Assembly: GCF_002246015.1 (NCBI RefSeq)
Contig: NZ_NOLJ01000003.1
Coordinates: forward strand, 305,447 to 369,446
Source: Nostoc sp. 'Peltigera membranacea cyanobiont' 210A
GTDB taxonomy: Bacteria > Cyanobacteriota > Cyanobacteriia > Cyanobacteriales > Nostocaceae
Direction of reading: 5' to 3'
DNA length: 64,000 nucleotides
Below, in pieces: positions 44,479 to 53,154 of this stretch. Made by a program: the position numbers and the translations under genes. Numbering within the stretch: the first letter of the stretch is position 1; each line of letters begins with the position of its first letter. The notes beneath the pieces are model-generated. The model worked only from the letters and a program-made list of their open reading frames with translations, was not told the DNA's origin and made no database searches.

Positions 44479-44889
44479 AGCCTGCAACCGTCTTCATAAA
44501 CTAGAGGAGCGGTTGGCTCGCTGGTTACTGACAGTTTCCGATCGTCTCGAATCAGAGGAATTTCTACTTACACAAGAATTTATTGCCCAAATGTTAGGTG
44601 TACGTCGCCCTGGTGTCACTAAAGCAGCTAAGCTAAAACACATTTAATTTGCATATTAAAATTTTCTCAATGTCTTGTGGGGTGGGCATCTTGCCCGCCC
44701 TAATTATGCAACTTTAATGCTGATTAGCTTAGCACTCTGAGCCAAGCCGGAATGATTACCTACAAGCGTGGTCAGATTAACATCCTGCATCGAGAAGCTT
44801 TAGAAAAAACCTCCTGCGAATGTTATCAGATTATAGAAAACGAATTTGTTCGTTTATTGGGCAATAAGCCCCATAAAAGGCAAAAATAA
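44479..44889 (+). pseudogene. Broken crp-like gene with inserted miniature element
   Basis: Corresponds to the DNA-binding half of the two intact paralogues downstream: CNRLHKLEERLARWLLTVSD and LTQEFIAQMLGVRRPGVTKA, then an interruption of about 105 bases (44627-44733), then SQAGMITYKRGQINILHREA through to KPHKRQK-stop. The whole cyclic-nucleotide-binding half is missing. Confidence 0.85.
44627..44733. mobile_element. Inverted-repeat element inside the crp-like pseudogene
   Basis: Ends GCTAAGCTAAAACACATT and AATGCTGATTAGCTTAGC are imperfect inverted repeats; the interior has GGGGTGGGCATCTTGCCCGCCC. The intact paralogue reads straight through GCTAGCACCCTCAG here, so the insertion point is inside GCTAGC. 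Confidence 0.75.
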
Positions 44890-45077
44890 TTTCTTTTAAG
44901 CTTCTAATACGAAACTGCACAGACTCGAAAAAGTGTGTTCATTTAAGCTTTTTTAGATTGTCCCCGTGTTTCTTTAGAGAATACACCTTTTGACATTAGG
45001 ATCTGATTCTTAAATTTTCTCCTTGTGCCTTGAGTTAGCTTTTCTAAAGTCACCTACCTTAAGGAGAGTGACTTCAG

Positions 45078-45824
45078 ATGTCATTAGATAAAAACCTCTT
45101 TCAGCAACCAGCAAATAAGCTGCTGGCAGCTTTACCAGCCAGTGATTATGAACGTCTTGTTCCCCATCTAAAGCTAGTTTCGCTCCCAGTTAAGCAAATC
45201 CTTTATAAAGCAGCAGAACCCATCACACAGGTCTATTTTCCTGATAAATCAATGGTTTCTATAGTCACCACTATGGAAGATGGCTCAACGGCGGAAGTTC
45301 GGATAGTCAGCCATGAAGGCATGGTGGGTATCCCAATAATTTTAGGAGACAACACCACAACCACAACGGCGTTTGTGCAGATTGCGGGCGCTGGTATGCA
45401 GATGGATGCAGATGTACTTAAAGCCGAGTGCAATCGGGGCGGAGCTATTCAAACGCTGCTGCTGCGCTACGTACAAGCTGTATACTCTGAACTGGCGCAA
45501 GGAACTGCCTGCAACCGTCTCCATATACTGGAGGAACGGCTGGCTCGTTGGCTACTGACAGTCTCTGACCGTCTGGAGTCAGAAGATTTTCTACTCACGC
45601 AAGAGTTTATTGCCCAGATGCTTGGTGTACGTCGTTCCGGTGTGACAGTAGCGGCTAGCACCCTCAGCCGAGCCGGAATGATCAGCTACCAACGTGGTCA
45701 TATTAGCATCCTGAACCGAGAGAATTTGGAAGCAACTTCCTGCGAATGTTATCAAGTCATACAAAAGGAATTTGCTCGGTTACTGGGCAAAAAGCCCAGT
45801 AACCGAGCCAGAAAATTTTTTTGA
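45078..45824 (+). CDS. Crp/Fnr-family transcription regulator, paralogue 1
   Basis: 248 residues. Cyclic-nucleotide-binding-like domain (about 15-145; ILYKAAEPITQVYFPDKSMV, SHEGMVGIPIILG) and a Crp-type helix-turn-helix (about 165-230; TQEFIAQMLGVRRSGVTVAA, ISYQRGHISILNRE). The canonical cAMP phosphate-binding cassette is not obvious. A good ribosome-binding site AAGGAG precedes ATG 45078. It lies in tandem with a very similar gene (45906) and a broken copy (44479). Confidence 0.9.
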   Translation: MSLDKNLFQQPANKLLAALPASDYERLVPHLKLVSLPVKQILYKAAEPITQVYFPDKSMVSIVTTMEDGSTAEVRIVSHEGMVGIPIILGDNTTTTTAFVQIAGAGMQMDADVLKAECNRGGAIQTLLLRYVQAVYSELAQGTACNRLHILEERLARWLLTVSDRLESEDFLLTQEFIAQMLGVRRSGVTVAASTLSRAGMISYQRGHISILNRENLEATSCECYQVIQKEFARLLGKKPSNRARKFF

Positions 45825-45905
45825 GTTATGTGTGCGATATCGGACAGACTTGCAAAAGTAACTTGATTTAAAGTATTTTGAGCAAATTTCTCTTTTAATA
45901 TTTCA

Positions 45906-46616
45906 GTGAGCCAAAACACTCTTAAGCCGCAAGTAAACAGGTTACTTGCGGCTTTGCCAACCAGTGATTATCAGCGTCTTGTTCCGCACCTGAAGTTGGT
46001 TTCACTTCCGACTCGGAAAGTTATTTACGAACCCGGAGAACCCATCACACACGTCTATTTTCCCCAACACGCAATGGTTTCTATAGTCACTATTATGAAA
46101 GATGGATCGACGGTAGAAGTTGGGATAGTGAGCAATGAAGGCATGGTGGGTATCCCAGTAATTTTAGGAGGCAACACAACAACCACAAAAGCGTTTGTGC
46201 AAGTTTCGGGTGCTGGAATGCAGATGGATGCAGATGTATTTAGAACCGAATTCAATCGCGGCGGAGCTATTCAAAAGCTGTTGCTGCGCTATGTACGAGC
46301 TATATATACCGAACTTACACAATCATGTGCCTGCAACCGTCTTCATACATTGGAGGAACGGCTGGCTCGTTGGCTGCTCACAGTATCTGACCGTTTGGAA
46401 TCAGAAGAATTTCTGTTGACGCAAGAATTTATCGCCCAGATGCTGGGTGTAAGGCGCTCCGGTGTGACAGTAGCGGCTAGCACCCTCAGCCGAGCCGGAA
46501 TGATTCGCTATCAGCGTGGTCAAATTAACATCCTGAACCGAGAGAATTTGGAAGCAACTTGCTGCGAGTGTTATCAAGTTATACAAAAAGAATTTGCTCG
46601 GTTGCTGGGGAATTAG
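45906..46616 (+). CDS. Crp/Fnr-family transcription regulator, paralogue 2
   Basis: 236 residues, GTG start at 45906. Highly similar to paralogue 1 along its length (LAALPTSDYQRLVPHLKLVS, VEVGIVSNEGMVGIPVILGG, VSDRLESEEFLLTQEFIAQM). An 81-bp gap separates the two, so co-transcription is possible. A response regulator follows. Tandem duplication with one dead copy indicates an expanding or turning-over regulator family. Confidence 0.88.
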   Translation: MSQNTLKPQVNRLLAALPTSDYQRLVPHLKLVSLPTRKVIYEPGEPITHVYFPQHAMVSIVTIMKDGSTVEVGIVSNEGMVGIPVILGGNTTTTKAFVQVSGAGMQMDADVFRTEFNRGGAIQKLLLRYVRAIYTELTQSCACNRLHTLEERLARWLLTVSDRLESEEFLLTQEFIAQMLGVRRSGVTVAASTLSRAGMIRYQRGQINILNRENLEATCCECYQVIQKEFARLLGN

Positions 46617-46617
46617 T

Positions 46618-46655
46618 CAAGGCGCGTAGGCGTAGCCCGTCGTAGACATCGCCAA
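46618..46655. repeat. GCGTAGCCCGTCGTAGACATCGC palindromic repeat copy
   Basis: GGCGTAGCCCGTCGTAGACA then TCGC follows the second crp-like gene by two bases; it is the reverse complement of the copy at 29467 (GCGATGTCTACGACGGGCTA). Confidence 0.8.
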
Positions 46656-46810
46656 TGATTATTTTAAATTACTATGTCCGAAACCGGACAGACGCTTGCT
46701 AATTAGTTCCTTTAAGATTTAGTAAAGTATGCATCAAATAATGTTGACAACTACGTGTCTTTTAATGTAATTGCTACTTCAAGTGTTTGATCTACAGGAC
46801 GGTGAGAATA

Positions 46811-47221
46811 ATGTCTAGTCAATCGATGTCTTTTCAAGGTCTGAGATTGCTCGTTGTTGATGACGACGCTGATACGAGAACATTACTTACCTTCCTCTTT
46901 GAATTAGAGGGAGCAGAGGTGATTGCAGCGGCTTCAGCAGACGAGGCTCTAAAAATAATGTCATCTTTTAAACCAGACATCCTAATTAGTGACATTTGCT
47001 TACCCGATGAAGATGGCTACTCACTGCTCTTGAAAATCAGAAATTTGGAAGCAAAGCGGGGTAGAAGGATTCCAGCGATCGCTCTGACGGCATCGACTTT
47101 CGAGGACGATCGTAAACGTGCATTATCAGTAGGTTATGATGTACACCAACGCAAGCCGATAGACTTAGACGAGTTAACTTCTATGGTTGCTACTTTAACT
47201 AGAACCGAACAATACGTTTGA
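46811..47221 (+). CDS. Single-domain response regulator
   Basis: 136 residues, essentially one receiver domain: LLVVDDDADTRTLL (acidic pocket), ILISDICLPDEDGY with the phospho-acceptor Asp, IALTAST, and QRKPIDLDEL with the conserved Lys. No output domain, so it probably acts in a phosphorelay. ATG at 46811 is favoured (spaced from GGTGAGAATA); an ATG 24 bases upstream is possible. Confidence 0.9.
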   Translation: MSSQSMSFQGLRLLVVDDDADTRTLLTFLFELEGAEVIAAASADEALKIMSSFKPDILISDICLPDEDGYSLLLKIRNLEAKRGRRIPAIALTASTFEDDRKRALSVGYDVHQRKPIDLDELTSMVATLTRTEQYV

Positions 47222-47290
47222 CATATTTAGATGCAATAAAGGACAAGCCACTAAGCAACAATGCTTTAACTAAATTTTATTTATTTTCAA

Positions 47291-47337
47291 AATGCGATGT
47301 CTACGACGGGTTAGCTCGTCTTAGACATCGCATTTTT
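47291..47337 (+). terminator. Palindromic repeat with trailing T-run
   Basis: Arms AATGCGATGTCTACGACG and CGTCTTAGACATCGCATT form a long stem, followed by TTTTT. It is a palindromic version of the GCGATGTCTACGAC repeat positioned 70 bases after the response regulator, and could terminate its transcription. Confidence 0.6.
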
Positions 47338-47490
47338 CAGGAATTTTTTGACTAATTTTATTTTTTATTAATTTCGCTAGTAGTAAAAACCTATTCAAAG
47401 GTAGTGATATAAAATATACTAAGAATAAATACAGAGAACGACCAAGTAATTCTCTGCGATTACTCATTTTTTCATATCAAGGAGTGCATT

Positions 47491-48081
47491 ATGGAATATC
47501 TTGCTTATTCCCAGATGTTTATTGCTCAAGAAGAGGCATCTGGAAACACTAAGTATAATCTTCCTCAACCTCAATTCAATTGGAAAAAACTGCTTAAATC
47601 TTCGGCTTGGTTAGCTTTAGCTGGTGTCGGTGTATTATTTGCTGCTGTAACCCAAATTCAAGTGAGTTCGGCTGCCTATGTAAAGACTAACGGCAGTTGT
47701 TTACGTGTCCGTTCCGGCCCAAGCAGCAACTACTCTTATGTGGACTGTGTACCAAATGGCGCAACACTTCCAGCAATTGAACGATATGAAAACGGTTTTG
47801 CCAGACTTTCTACTGGTAGATACGTTTTTGCCCGATGGATTGGTGATAGACCTAGCAATCGTCCTGTGACTAGACCCGGTGGTGTTGGCGGTACAGTGAT
47901 TCTTACCCCTGGTTCAAAAGGTCTGCTCGTCAGAGACTTGCAAATAGCTTTAGGTAATCTCAGAGTTGATGGAATTTACGGTCAAGAAACTGTTAGCCGA
48001 GTCCGAAGCTTTCAGCAAAGCAAAGGTCTACTTGTAGATGGTGTTGTAGGCCCCGAAACTCGATCAGCTTTGGGTATTTAG
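47491..48081 (+). CDS. SH3-like and peptidoglycan-binding domain protein
   Basis: 196 residues: N-terminal MEYLAYSQMFIAQEE, one hydrophobic segment (SSAWLALAGVGVLFAAV, about 37-53), a bacterial SH3 domain (SCLRVRSGPSSNYSYVDCVP, about 70-115) and a PG_binding_1 domain at the C-terminus (LLVRDLQIALGNLRVDGIYG, SFQQSKGLLVDGVVGPETRS). Exported wall-associated protein. Ribosome-binding site AAGGAG. Its N-terminus resembles that of the protein at 60769-61899. Confidence 0.88.
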   Translation: MEYLAYSQMFIAQEEASGNTKYNLPQPQFNWKKLLKSSAWLALAGVGVLFAAVTQIQVSSAAYVKTNGSCLRVRSGPSSNYSYVDCVPNGATLPAIERYENGFARLSTGRYVFARWIGDRPSNRPVTRPGGVGGTVILTPGSKGLLVRDLQIALGNLRVDGIYGQETVSRVRSFQQSKGLLVDGVVGPETRSALGI

Positions 48082-48145
48082 CCAGAAGCCACCCTTAAAA
48101 AACCTCGTGGTTTGGTAAATATTGTCAAACTAGTTTTGAGGGTTT

Positions 48146-48194
48146 GTAGTAAGGACTTTAGTGCTTGAGAAATAAGGACTAAAGTCCTTACTAC
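48146..48194. repeat. 49-bp near-palindrome (GTAGTAAGGACTTTAG family)
   Basis: Nearly identical to 43403-43451; a variant lies at 57824-57870. All are in intergenic DNA beside gene 3' ends, and could form strong hairpins. Confidence 0.85.
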
Positions 48195-48202
48195 GAACTT
48201 TT

Positions 48203-49315
48203 TTACCCATGAATGTAATTTTGGACAATCTGCAAAATGCGCTCTGCTGCATGACCATCCCCAAAGGGATTAATTGCGTTTGCCATCGCTTCATAAGCAT
48301 CTGAGTCACTGAGTAACTCAGCAGCAGCTGCAACAATGTTCTCAGTCGTAGTGCCAACAAGTTTAGCTGTACCAGCTACCACAGCCTCTGGTCTTTCGGT
48401 AGTGTCTCTCAAAACTAGTACTGGTTTTCCCAAGCTAGGGGCTTCTTCTTGCAAGCCACCAGAGTCAGTGAGTAAAAGATGCGATCGCCCAATTGCTGCT
48501 ACCAATTCCCCATAATCTAGAGGATCTGTCAAGAAAATTCGGGGATGATTCCCTAAAAGTTCCTGCAACGGGACTCGCACAGTCGGATTGCGGTGCAATG
48601 GTAAGAGCAAAGCTGTATCAGGAAACTTGTCTAAAATTTGTAAAAAGCCTTGAGCGATCGCTAACAGAGGTTCTCCCCAATTCTCCCGACGATGAACTGT
48701 TGCTAACAAAACCCGATATGAATCCCAGTCTAAGCCTGGTACATTGCAAACTACTTGGGTTGCAGCGACATTTAACAATGCATCAATTACAGTGTTACCT
48801 GTCATGTGGATTTCACCCAAAACACCAGAACGATGCAAATTTTCCACAGCCCAAGGAGTCGGTGCAAAGTGCAACTGAGTAATTTGAGAAATCAATCGGC
48901 GATTAGCTTCTTCTGGGTAAGGATTAAAGATATCATCAGTTCTTAACCCTGCTTCAACATGACCAATAGGAATTTTTTGATAGAAAGCTGCCAAAGCTGC
49001 GGCAAAAGCAGTGGTAGTATCTCCCTGCACGATTACCAAATCTGGCTTTTCTGCCTTAAATAATGCTTCTAACCCTTGTAAACTACGGCAAGTAATATCA
49101 TTTAGAGATTGCTGAACCTGCATAATTTCCAAGTTATAATCTGCCTTGATATTAAACAGTTGCATAACTTGCTCAACCATCTCCCGATGCTGTCCAGTTA
49201 GAATTACTTGCAACTGAAATTCTGAAGACTTTTGGAAAACCTGAATCACTGGAGCGAGTTTAATCGCTTCCGGGCGAGTACCTAAGATAATGCAAACGCG
49301 TTTTTGATTAGTCAT
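48203..49315 (-). CDS. wecB: UDP-N-acetylglucosamine 2-epimerase (non-hydrolysing)
   Basis: 370 residues. ILGTRPEAIKLAPVI, VILTGQHREMV, VQGDTTTAFAAALAAF, IGHVEAGLRT, YPEEANRRLI, TVHRRENWGEPL, LTDSGGLQEEAPSLGKPVLV and RPEAV are the full set of family motifs. It makes UDP-ManNAc from UDP-GlcNAc for surface polysaccharides. ATG at 49315; no other polysaccharide gene is adjacent. Confidence 0.94.
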   Translation of the reverse strand: MTNQKRVCIILGTRPEAIKLAPVIQVFQKSSEFQLQVILTGQHREMVEQVMQLFNIKADYNLEIMQVQQSLNDITCRSLQGLEALFKAEKPDLVIVQGDTTTAFAAALAAFYQKIPIGHVEAGLRTDDIFNPYPEEANRRLISQITQLHFAPTPWAVENLHRSGVLGEIHMTGNTVIDALLNVAATQVVCNVPGLDWDSYRVLLATVHRRENWGEPLLAIAQGFLQILDKFPDTALLLPLHRNPTVRVPLQELLGNHPRIFLTDPLDYGELVAAIGRSHLLLTDSGGLQEEAPSLGKPVLVLRDTTERPEAVVAGTAKLVGTTTENIVAAAAELLSDSDAYEAMANAINPFGDGHAAERILQIVQNYIHG

Positions 49316-49427
49316 TAGTCATCTGTAATTTACCATCTATAGTCAATCGTCTATAGTCAATGGTCAATAGTCGGCAGTCAATCCTCACATAAACCATAAA
49401 TATTAATGGATAAATCACACAAGATAT

Positions 49428-49448
49428 AAAAAAACCCGCTTAACCGGG
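49428..49448 (-). terminator. Second hairpin-U terminator copy
   Basis: Plus-strand A7 followed by CCCGCTTAACCGGG gives, on the minus strand, a GC hairpin followed by T7. It belongs to a roughly 70-bp unit duplicated at 49514. Confidence 0.75.
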
Positions 49449-49513
49449 CAAATGCATTGTTTGTTTAATTAACCTGTAATGACTATTTAAAAGTTCACAT
49501 TATAAAAACCATG

Positions 49514-49535
49514 AAAAAACCCGGCTTAACCGGGC
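49514..49535 (-). terminator. Intrinsic terminator of the 49569 gene
   Basis: The minus strand reads CCCGGTTAAGCCGGG then TTTTTT, 34 bases past the stop of the small membrane protein gene. The adjoining sequence (TAATTAACCTGTAAT and so on) is repeated around 49470 with the second terminator. Confidence 0.85.
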
Positions 49536-49568
49536 AGACGCACTGTTTGTCTAATTAACCTGTAATAA

Positions 49569-49940
49569 CTATTTAATCTCACAAGTTAGAGGGCAAGCAG
49601 CGTAAACAGTAGCCTGCATTTGGTCTGCCTCTCCATGCAGCCAGCTTAACCATTTAACTTCACTAGGATGAACTCCCTTAACAGTTAGCACACCCGCAGC
49701 CAATACAACTGCCATGACATTAAACATTATTAGAGCGCCTGCTACAAGCAAAACTGCACTAACAGGCATCACAGATTGCAAAATAATCGACAACAGACAT
49801 CCGACCGTAGCCATCAAGACAACTAGTGGAAAACCCACAACCAACAAACAAACTGCTAATGTAAAAGTCCATATTAAAAAGCTTTTAATCATCAACAAGG
49901 AGTAGGTCTTTCCTTGATTAGAGCTTTGAGCAGAAACCAT
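49569..49940 (-). CDS. Small membrane protein of unknown function
   Basis: 123 residues from ATG 49940, preceded by GGGAGG. Three hydrophobic segments (about 20-43, 44-62 and 64-88), then a soluble C-terminus (VHPSEVKWLSWLHGEADQM) with two cysteines near the end. No family recognised. Two tandem terminators follow, implying a discrete, well-terminated transcript. Confidence 0.7.
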   Translation of the reverse strand: MVSAQSSNQGKTYSLLMIKSFLIWTFTLAVCLLVVGFPLVVLMATVGCLLSIILQSVMPVSAVLLVAGALIMFNVMAVVLAAGVLTVKGVHPSEVKWLSWLHGEADQMQATVYAACPLTCEIK

Positions 49941-50673
49941 GACTTTTCCTCCCAAAATACACAACAGATTTTTAATTTTCAGTCATATCTCGCTTTTCGC
50001 GAGTAAACTGAATTGTTCTTCAGTGAAATTCAGTATATAAAAACTAATTGGGAAAATGAGCATTTGTTTACTAAACTTTACAGTTAATTTTTCGTAATTA
50101 TGAATATAAAGTCAACTTTCTATCTATTAAAAAAACTTGTTTACTGCATCTACCTTCAGGTATAGAACCTAAAAGCTATGAGCTTTTAACCTTGATCCCC
50201 ACGATATCACTCCTATTTAACTTAACATTTCTTATAAAAATTAGTAGTCTTTCTCATAATTCCTAGACGGGCTGAATAAATGAACTGCTAGTATTTGTAC
50301 TGTTAATTGCTGGCAATTCGTGCCCATGCCTGGGATAAATTTCTCATCTAAGTCATGAGAATATTTACTTTAAAACAAAAGCATTAAAAAATACTTTTAA
50401 AGCTATGTGTATTCACTGAGGTCTTTTAAGTCCTTGCGTGTGTTAAACCAGTTTAGATAGGTTAAATAATCTATCTAAATATTCTGAGTAATGAAATTTT
50501 AGGAAATAAAAGATACCAACTGAGGTGGATGAAATAGATTGACCGTGGTTCTAGAGTTTCAATCGCCTTTTATCACCGCTAAGGCTTGCAGACAAGCATT
50601 CTCCAAAAGTCATCAAAGCAAGTGACTTTACTTCTCGTTAATTCAACTTTTTAACTGCCAAATGTGAAGATAT
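49941..50673. other. Long leader region upstream of pilT
   Basis: About 730 AT-rich bases with no supported gene, no member of the repeat families above, and no tRNA. It should contain divergent promoters for the membrane protein and pilT. A long 5' UTR or a small RNA is possible but not demonstrable by eye. Confidence 0.45.
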
Positions 50674-51957
50674 ATGACAGAATCACAGTCTCCATTAAAT
50701 TCTAACTCTGCTGCTGGACGTAATTTGCCACCAATGCCGCCGCCACCACCGCCAACTCCAACCTTTAGTACGCAGCGGCAGATGACACAAACACTCGATA
50801 TGTCAATGGATAGGGGCACTAATCCGCCTGTTGCAGGTCATCGTCCGGGTAGTCCACCGCCAATACCTAATTCAGTTCGCCCTCAAAACAGCAGTGCAGG
50901 GCCCACTTTAGAGAAGTTAATCAGGGAAGCTTACGACCAGGGATATTCTGACTTGCACTTGGGTGTAGGTGAAGTACCCCGCTTCCGCAGTCGAGGAGAA
51001 ATTCAATCAATGGATTATCCAGAAACAGATAAAGAAGCTTTTATGAGTTGGTTGCGAGAGGTGATGAGTGAGGGGGAAATTCAGCGCTTTGAAGAACATT
51101 TAGAATTTGACGGAGCAACTCAATATGACTTTGCTCGCGTGCGGATTAATGTTTTTGGCACCCTTAGAGGGCCTGCAATGGTCTTGCGGTTGATTCCGTT
51201 GAAAATCTTAACTATGGAACAGTTGAATTTACCCCCAATTTTTCGGGATATTTGTCATCACCACAAAGGTTTAATTTTGGTGACTGGGCCCACTGGTTCT
51301 GGTAAGTCCACCACAATGGCAGCGATGGTTGACTACATCAATAAGGAGATGGCAAAGCACATCATCACCATTGAAGATCCGATAGAATTTATCCATCAAA
51401 GCCGCAAATCTTTAGTCAAACAACGGGAAGTGGGAATGCATACCCGGAAATTTGACAACGCTTTGAAAGCAGCTTTGCGGGAAGACCCAGATTTGATTCT
51501 GGTGGGGGAAATGCGGGACAAGGAAACAGTTAACACCGCCCTAAAAGCCGCTCAGACTGGTCACTTAGTCATGGGAACCCTGCACACCAATAGCGCGGTC
51601 AAAACCATTGAGCGGATTCTCAACCTCTATTCTGGTGATGAACAGGATGCAATGCGGGTGGCGATTTCTGAGTCTTTAGTGGCAGTAATTGCTCAAGGTT
51701 TGTGTCGCACAACTGACGGTAAGCGGGCTGCTTTTCATGATGTGCTGATCAATACTGAGGCGATTAAGGAATGGATCAAAGACGGTAAGTATGATGAAAT
51801 TGGCGAGCTGATGAAACAAGCTGGCTTTGATGGCATGATTACGATGAATCAGTCATTGCTAAATCTCTATCAAGACGGACGCATCACTGAAGAAACTGCT
51901 TTGGAAATGTCACCAACTCCTAACGAAATGGCACAGTTTCTCCGAGGTCGAGTTTAG
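50674..51957 (+). CDS. pilT: Type IV pilus retraction ATPase PilT
   Basis: 427 residues. A Pro-rich N-terminal extension (PPMPPPPPPTP) precedes the PilT core: Walker A TGPTGSGKSTT, Asp-box ITIEDPIEF, LREDPDLILVGEMRD (Walker B), His-box TGHLVMGTLHTNSA and the C-terminal AIRxGK-like end. It powers pilus retraction in motile hormogonia or DNA uptake. The extension makes it longer than standard PilT (about 350-370). Confidence 0.94.
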   Translation: MTESQSPLNSNSAAGRNLPPMPPPPPPTPTFSTQRQMTQTLDMSMDRGTNPPVAGHRPGSPPPIPNSVRPQNSSAGPTLEKLIREAYDQGYSDLHLGVGEVPRFRSRGEIQSMDYPETDKEAFMSWLREVMSEGEIQRFEEHLEFDGATQYDFARVRINVFGTLRGPAMVLRLIPLKILTMEQLNLPPIFRDICHHHKGLILVTGPTGSGKSTTMAAMVDYINKEMAKHIITIEDPIEFIHQSRKSLVKQREVGMHTRKFDNALKAALREDPDLILVGEMRDKETVNTALKAAQTGHLVMGTLHTNSAVKTIERILNLYSGDEQDAMRVAISESLVAVIAQGLCRTTDGKRAAFHDVLINTEAIKEWIKDGKYDEIGELMKQAGFDGMITMNQSLLNLYQDGRITEETALEMSPTPNEMAQFLRGRV

Positions 51958-51959
51958 GA

Positions 51960-52050
51960 TTGGGGATTGGGGAAGAGGCAGAGGGGCAGGGTGCGGGGGG
52001 CAGAGGAGAAAACTCTTCTCCCTGCTCCCTGCTCTCCCAGTACCCAATTC
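51960..52050. repeat. Low-complexity GGGGA/CCCTGCTCC inverted tract
   Basis: GATTGGGGATTGGGGAAGAG leading into CTCTTCTCCCTGCTCCCTGC, an imperfect fold-back sequence between pilT and the KaiB-domain gene; same type as inserts within two genes in this window. Confidence 0.75.
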
Positions 52051-52134
52051 CAAATATCTTTGCGATCCTGGTTGAGGTTATAGCTAAGGTAAAAGGTAAA
52101 AGAGAGAATTTTTACTTTTAGTTCCCTAACCTCT

Positions 52135-52902
52135 ATGAATAACTTGACGACAAATAAACTATCTACACCCCAGCTGTTTAAAGGCATTGCGCTATTTACA
52201 CCTGGAGGAGATTTAATTTACTGCATCGACCCTAGCAAGCAAGGTCGATGGCATTTGCATTTGTGCTCGGCTTTGCAAGAAATCCTAGATTTACCAGAGC
52301 CGCCACACTTTTTAGTGCCTTGTTATACTGCAACTATTGACAATTGGTTAGATCCGCGCACTCAACAAGTGCGAACTTTTGCTGAAGCTTATCCGGCTGT
52401 AATTAGACATCAAGCTTTGCTTAATGCTGTTTTTGGCACGGGAGAATTAGTATGGCAAGCAGCTCCTTGGCAAGAAGGATTGTGCGATCGCATGGTGTTA
52501 ACAACCTATCGTTCTTCATTTGGGCAGCTTTGGGAGGATCACGATTTAATTGTTCGCTTAGACCTTTCTGAACCTGTACCAAAATATCACCAACCAGTAA
52601 TAATACAAAAAAAAGAAGCCATTACCCAAGGCTATGTTCTCCGCTTGTTTGTTGCCGGACATAGCAGTTCTACTGAACGCATTCTGCAAAATTTACACGA
52701 ATTGTTAGAGCGATCGCTCGGACACCCTTATACTTTGAAGGTGATTGATGTTTTAAGTCATCCAGAACAAGCAGAACTGAATCAGGTTTCTGCAACTCCT
52801 ACCCTTGTCAAGGTTTGGCCTCACCCAATTCGGCGCATCGTTGGAGAGTTGGATCATGTAGAAAAGATTTTACAGATGTTGGCTGCTAAGGAAAAATTTT
52901 AA
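52135..52902 (+). CDS. KaiB-domain protein with unknown N-terminal domain
   Basis: 255 residues. The C-terminal about 90 residues (YVLRLFVAGHSSSTERILQN, YTLKVIDVLSHPEQAELNQV, SATPTLVKVWPHPIRRIVGE) are a KaiB/SasA-N thioredoxin-like domain. The N-terminal about 165 residues (FKGIALFTPGGDLIYCIDPS, LLNAVFGTGELVWQ, DHDLIVRLDLSEPVP) form a separate conserved domain I cannot name. It is not the clock KaiB (about 100 residues) nor SasA (no kinase domain). It may sense or compete in clock-output signalling; 177 bp after pilT on the same strand. Confidence 0.8.
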   Translation: MNNLTTNKLSTPQLFKGIALFTPGGDLIYCIDPSKQGRWHLHLCSALQEILDLPEPPHFLVPCYTATIDNWLDPRTQQVRTFAEAYPAVIRHQALLNAVFGTGELVWQAAPWQEGLCDRMVLTTYRSSFGQLWEDHDLIVRLDLSEPVPKYHQPVIIQKKEAITQGYVLRLFVAGHSSSTERILQNLHELLERSLGHPYTLKVIDVLSHPEQAELNQVSATPTLVKVWPHPIRRIVGELDHVEKILQMLAAKEKF

Positions 52903-53154
52903 GTAATCAAACTAGTTTTTTGCCAAGTGCGCGAATGGGTAGGTGTTGGTGAAGGGGGAACTACAAAAATGGCTAGATTGCCTTATCTGCAAGAATTTGA
53001 GAGCTTTAGCATCTTGAAACCATCCGCGCACCTGATATAAACTGACTTCCAGCTATTTACAGCTATCACAATTGCCAGTCCTTATGTTATGATTTTCGCA
53101 TTCGCGCTATTGAACCTTGAAAACCAAATAACACAAGCCTTTCAGACGCCTGCG
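52903..53154 (+). promoter_or_regulatory. Probable CRISPR leader
   Basis: The 250 bases before the first repeat, on the side that matches repeat orientation (repeats end in ATTGAAAC, read left to right). It has an A/T-rich end (TTATGTTATGATTTTCGC, CCTTGAAAACCAAATAACAC) and no gene. The first repeat starts at once after CCTGCG. Confidence 0.7.
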
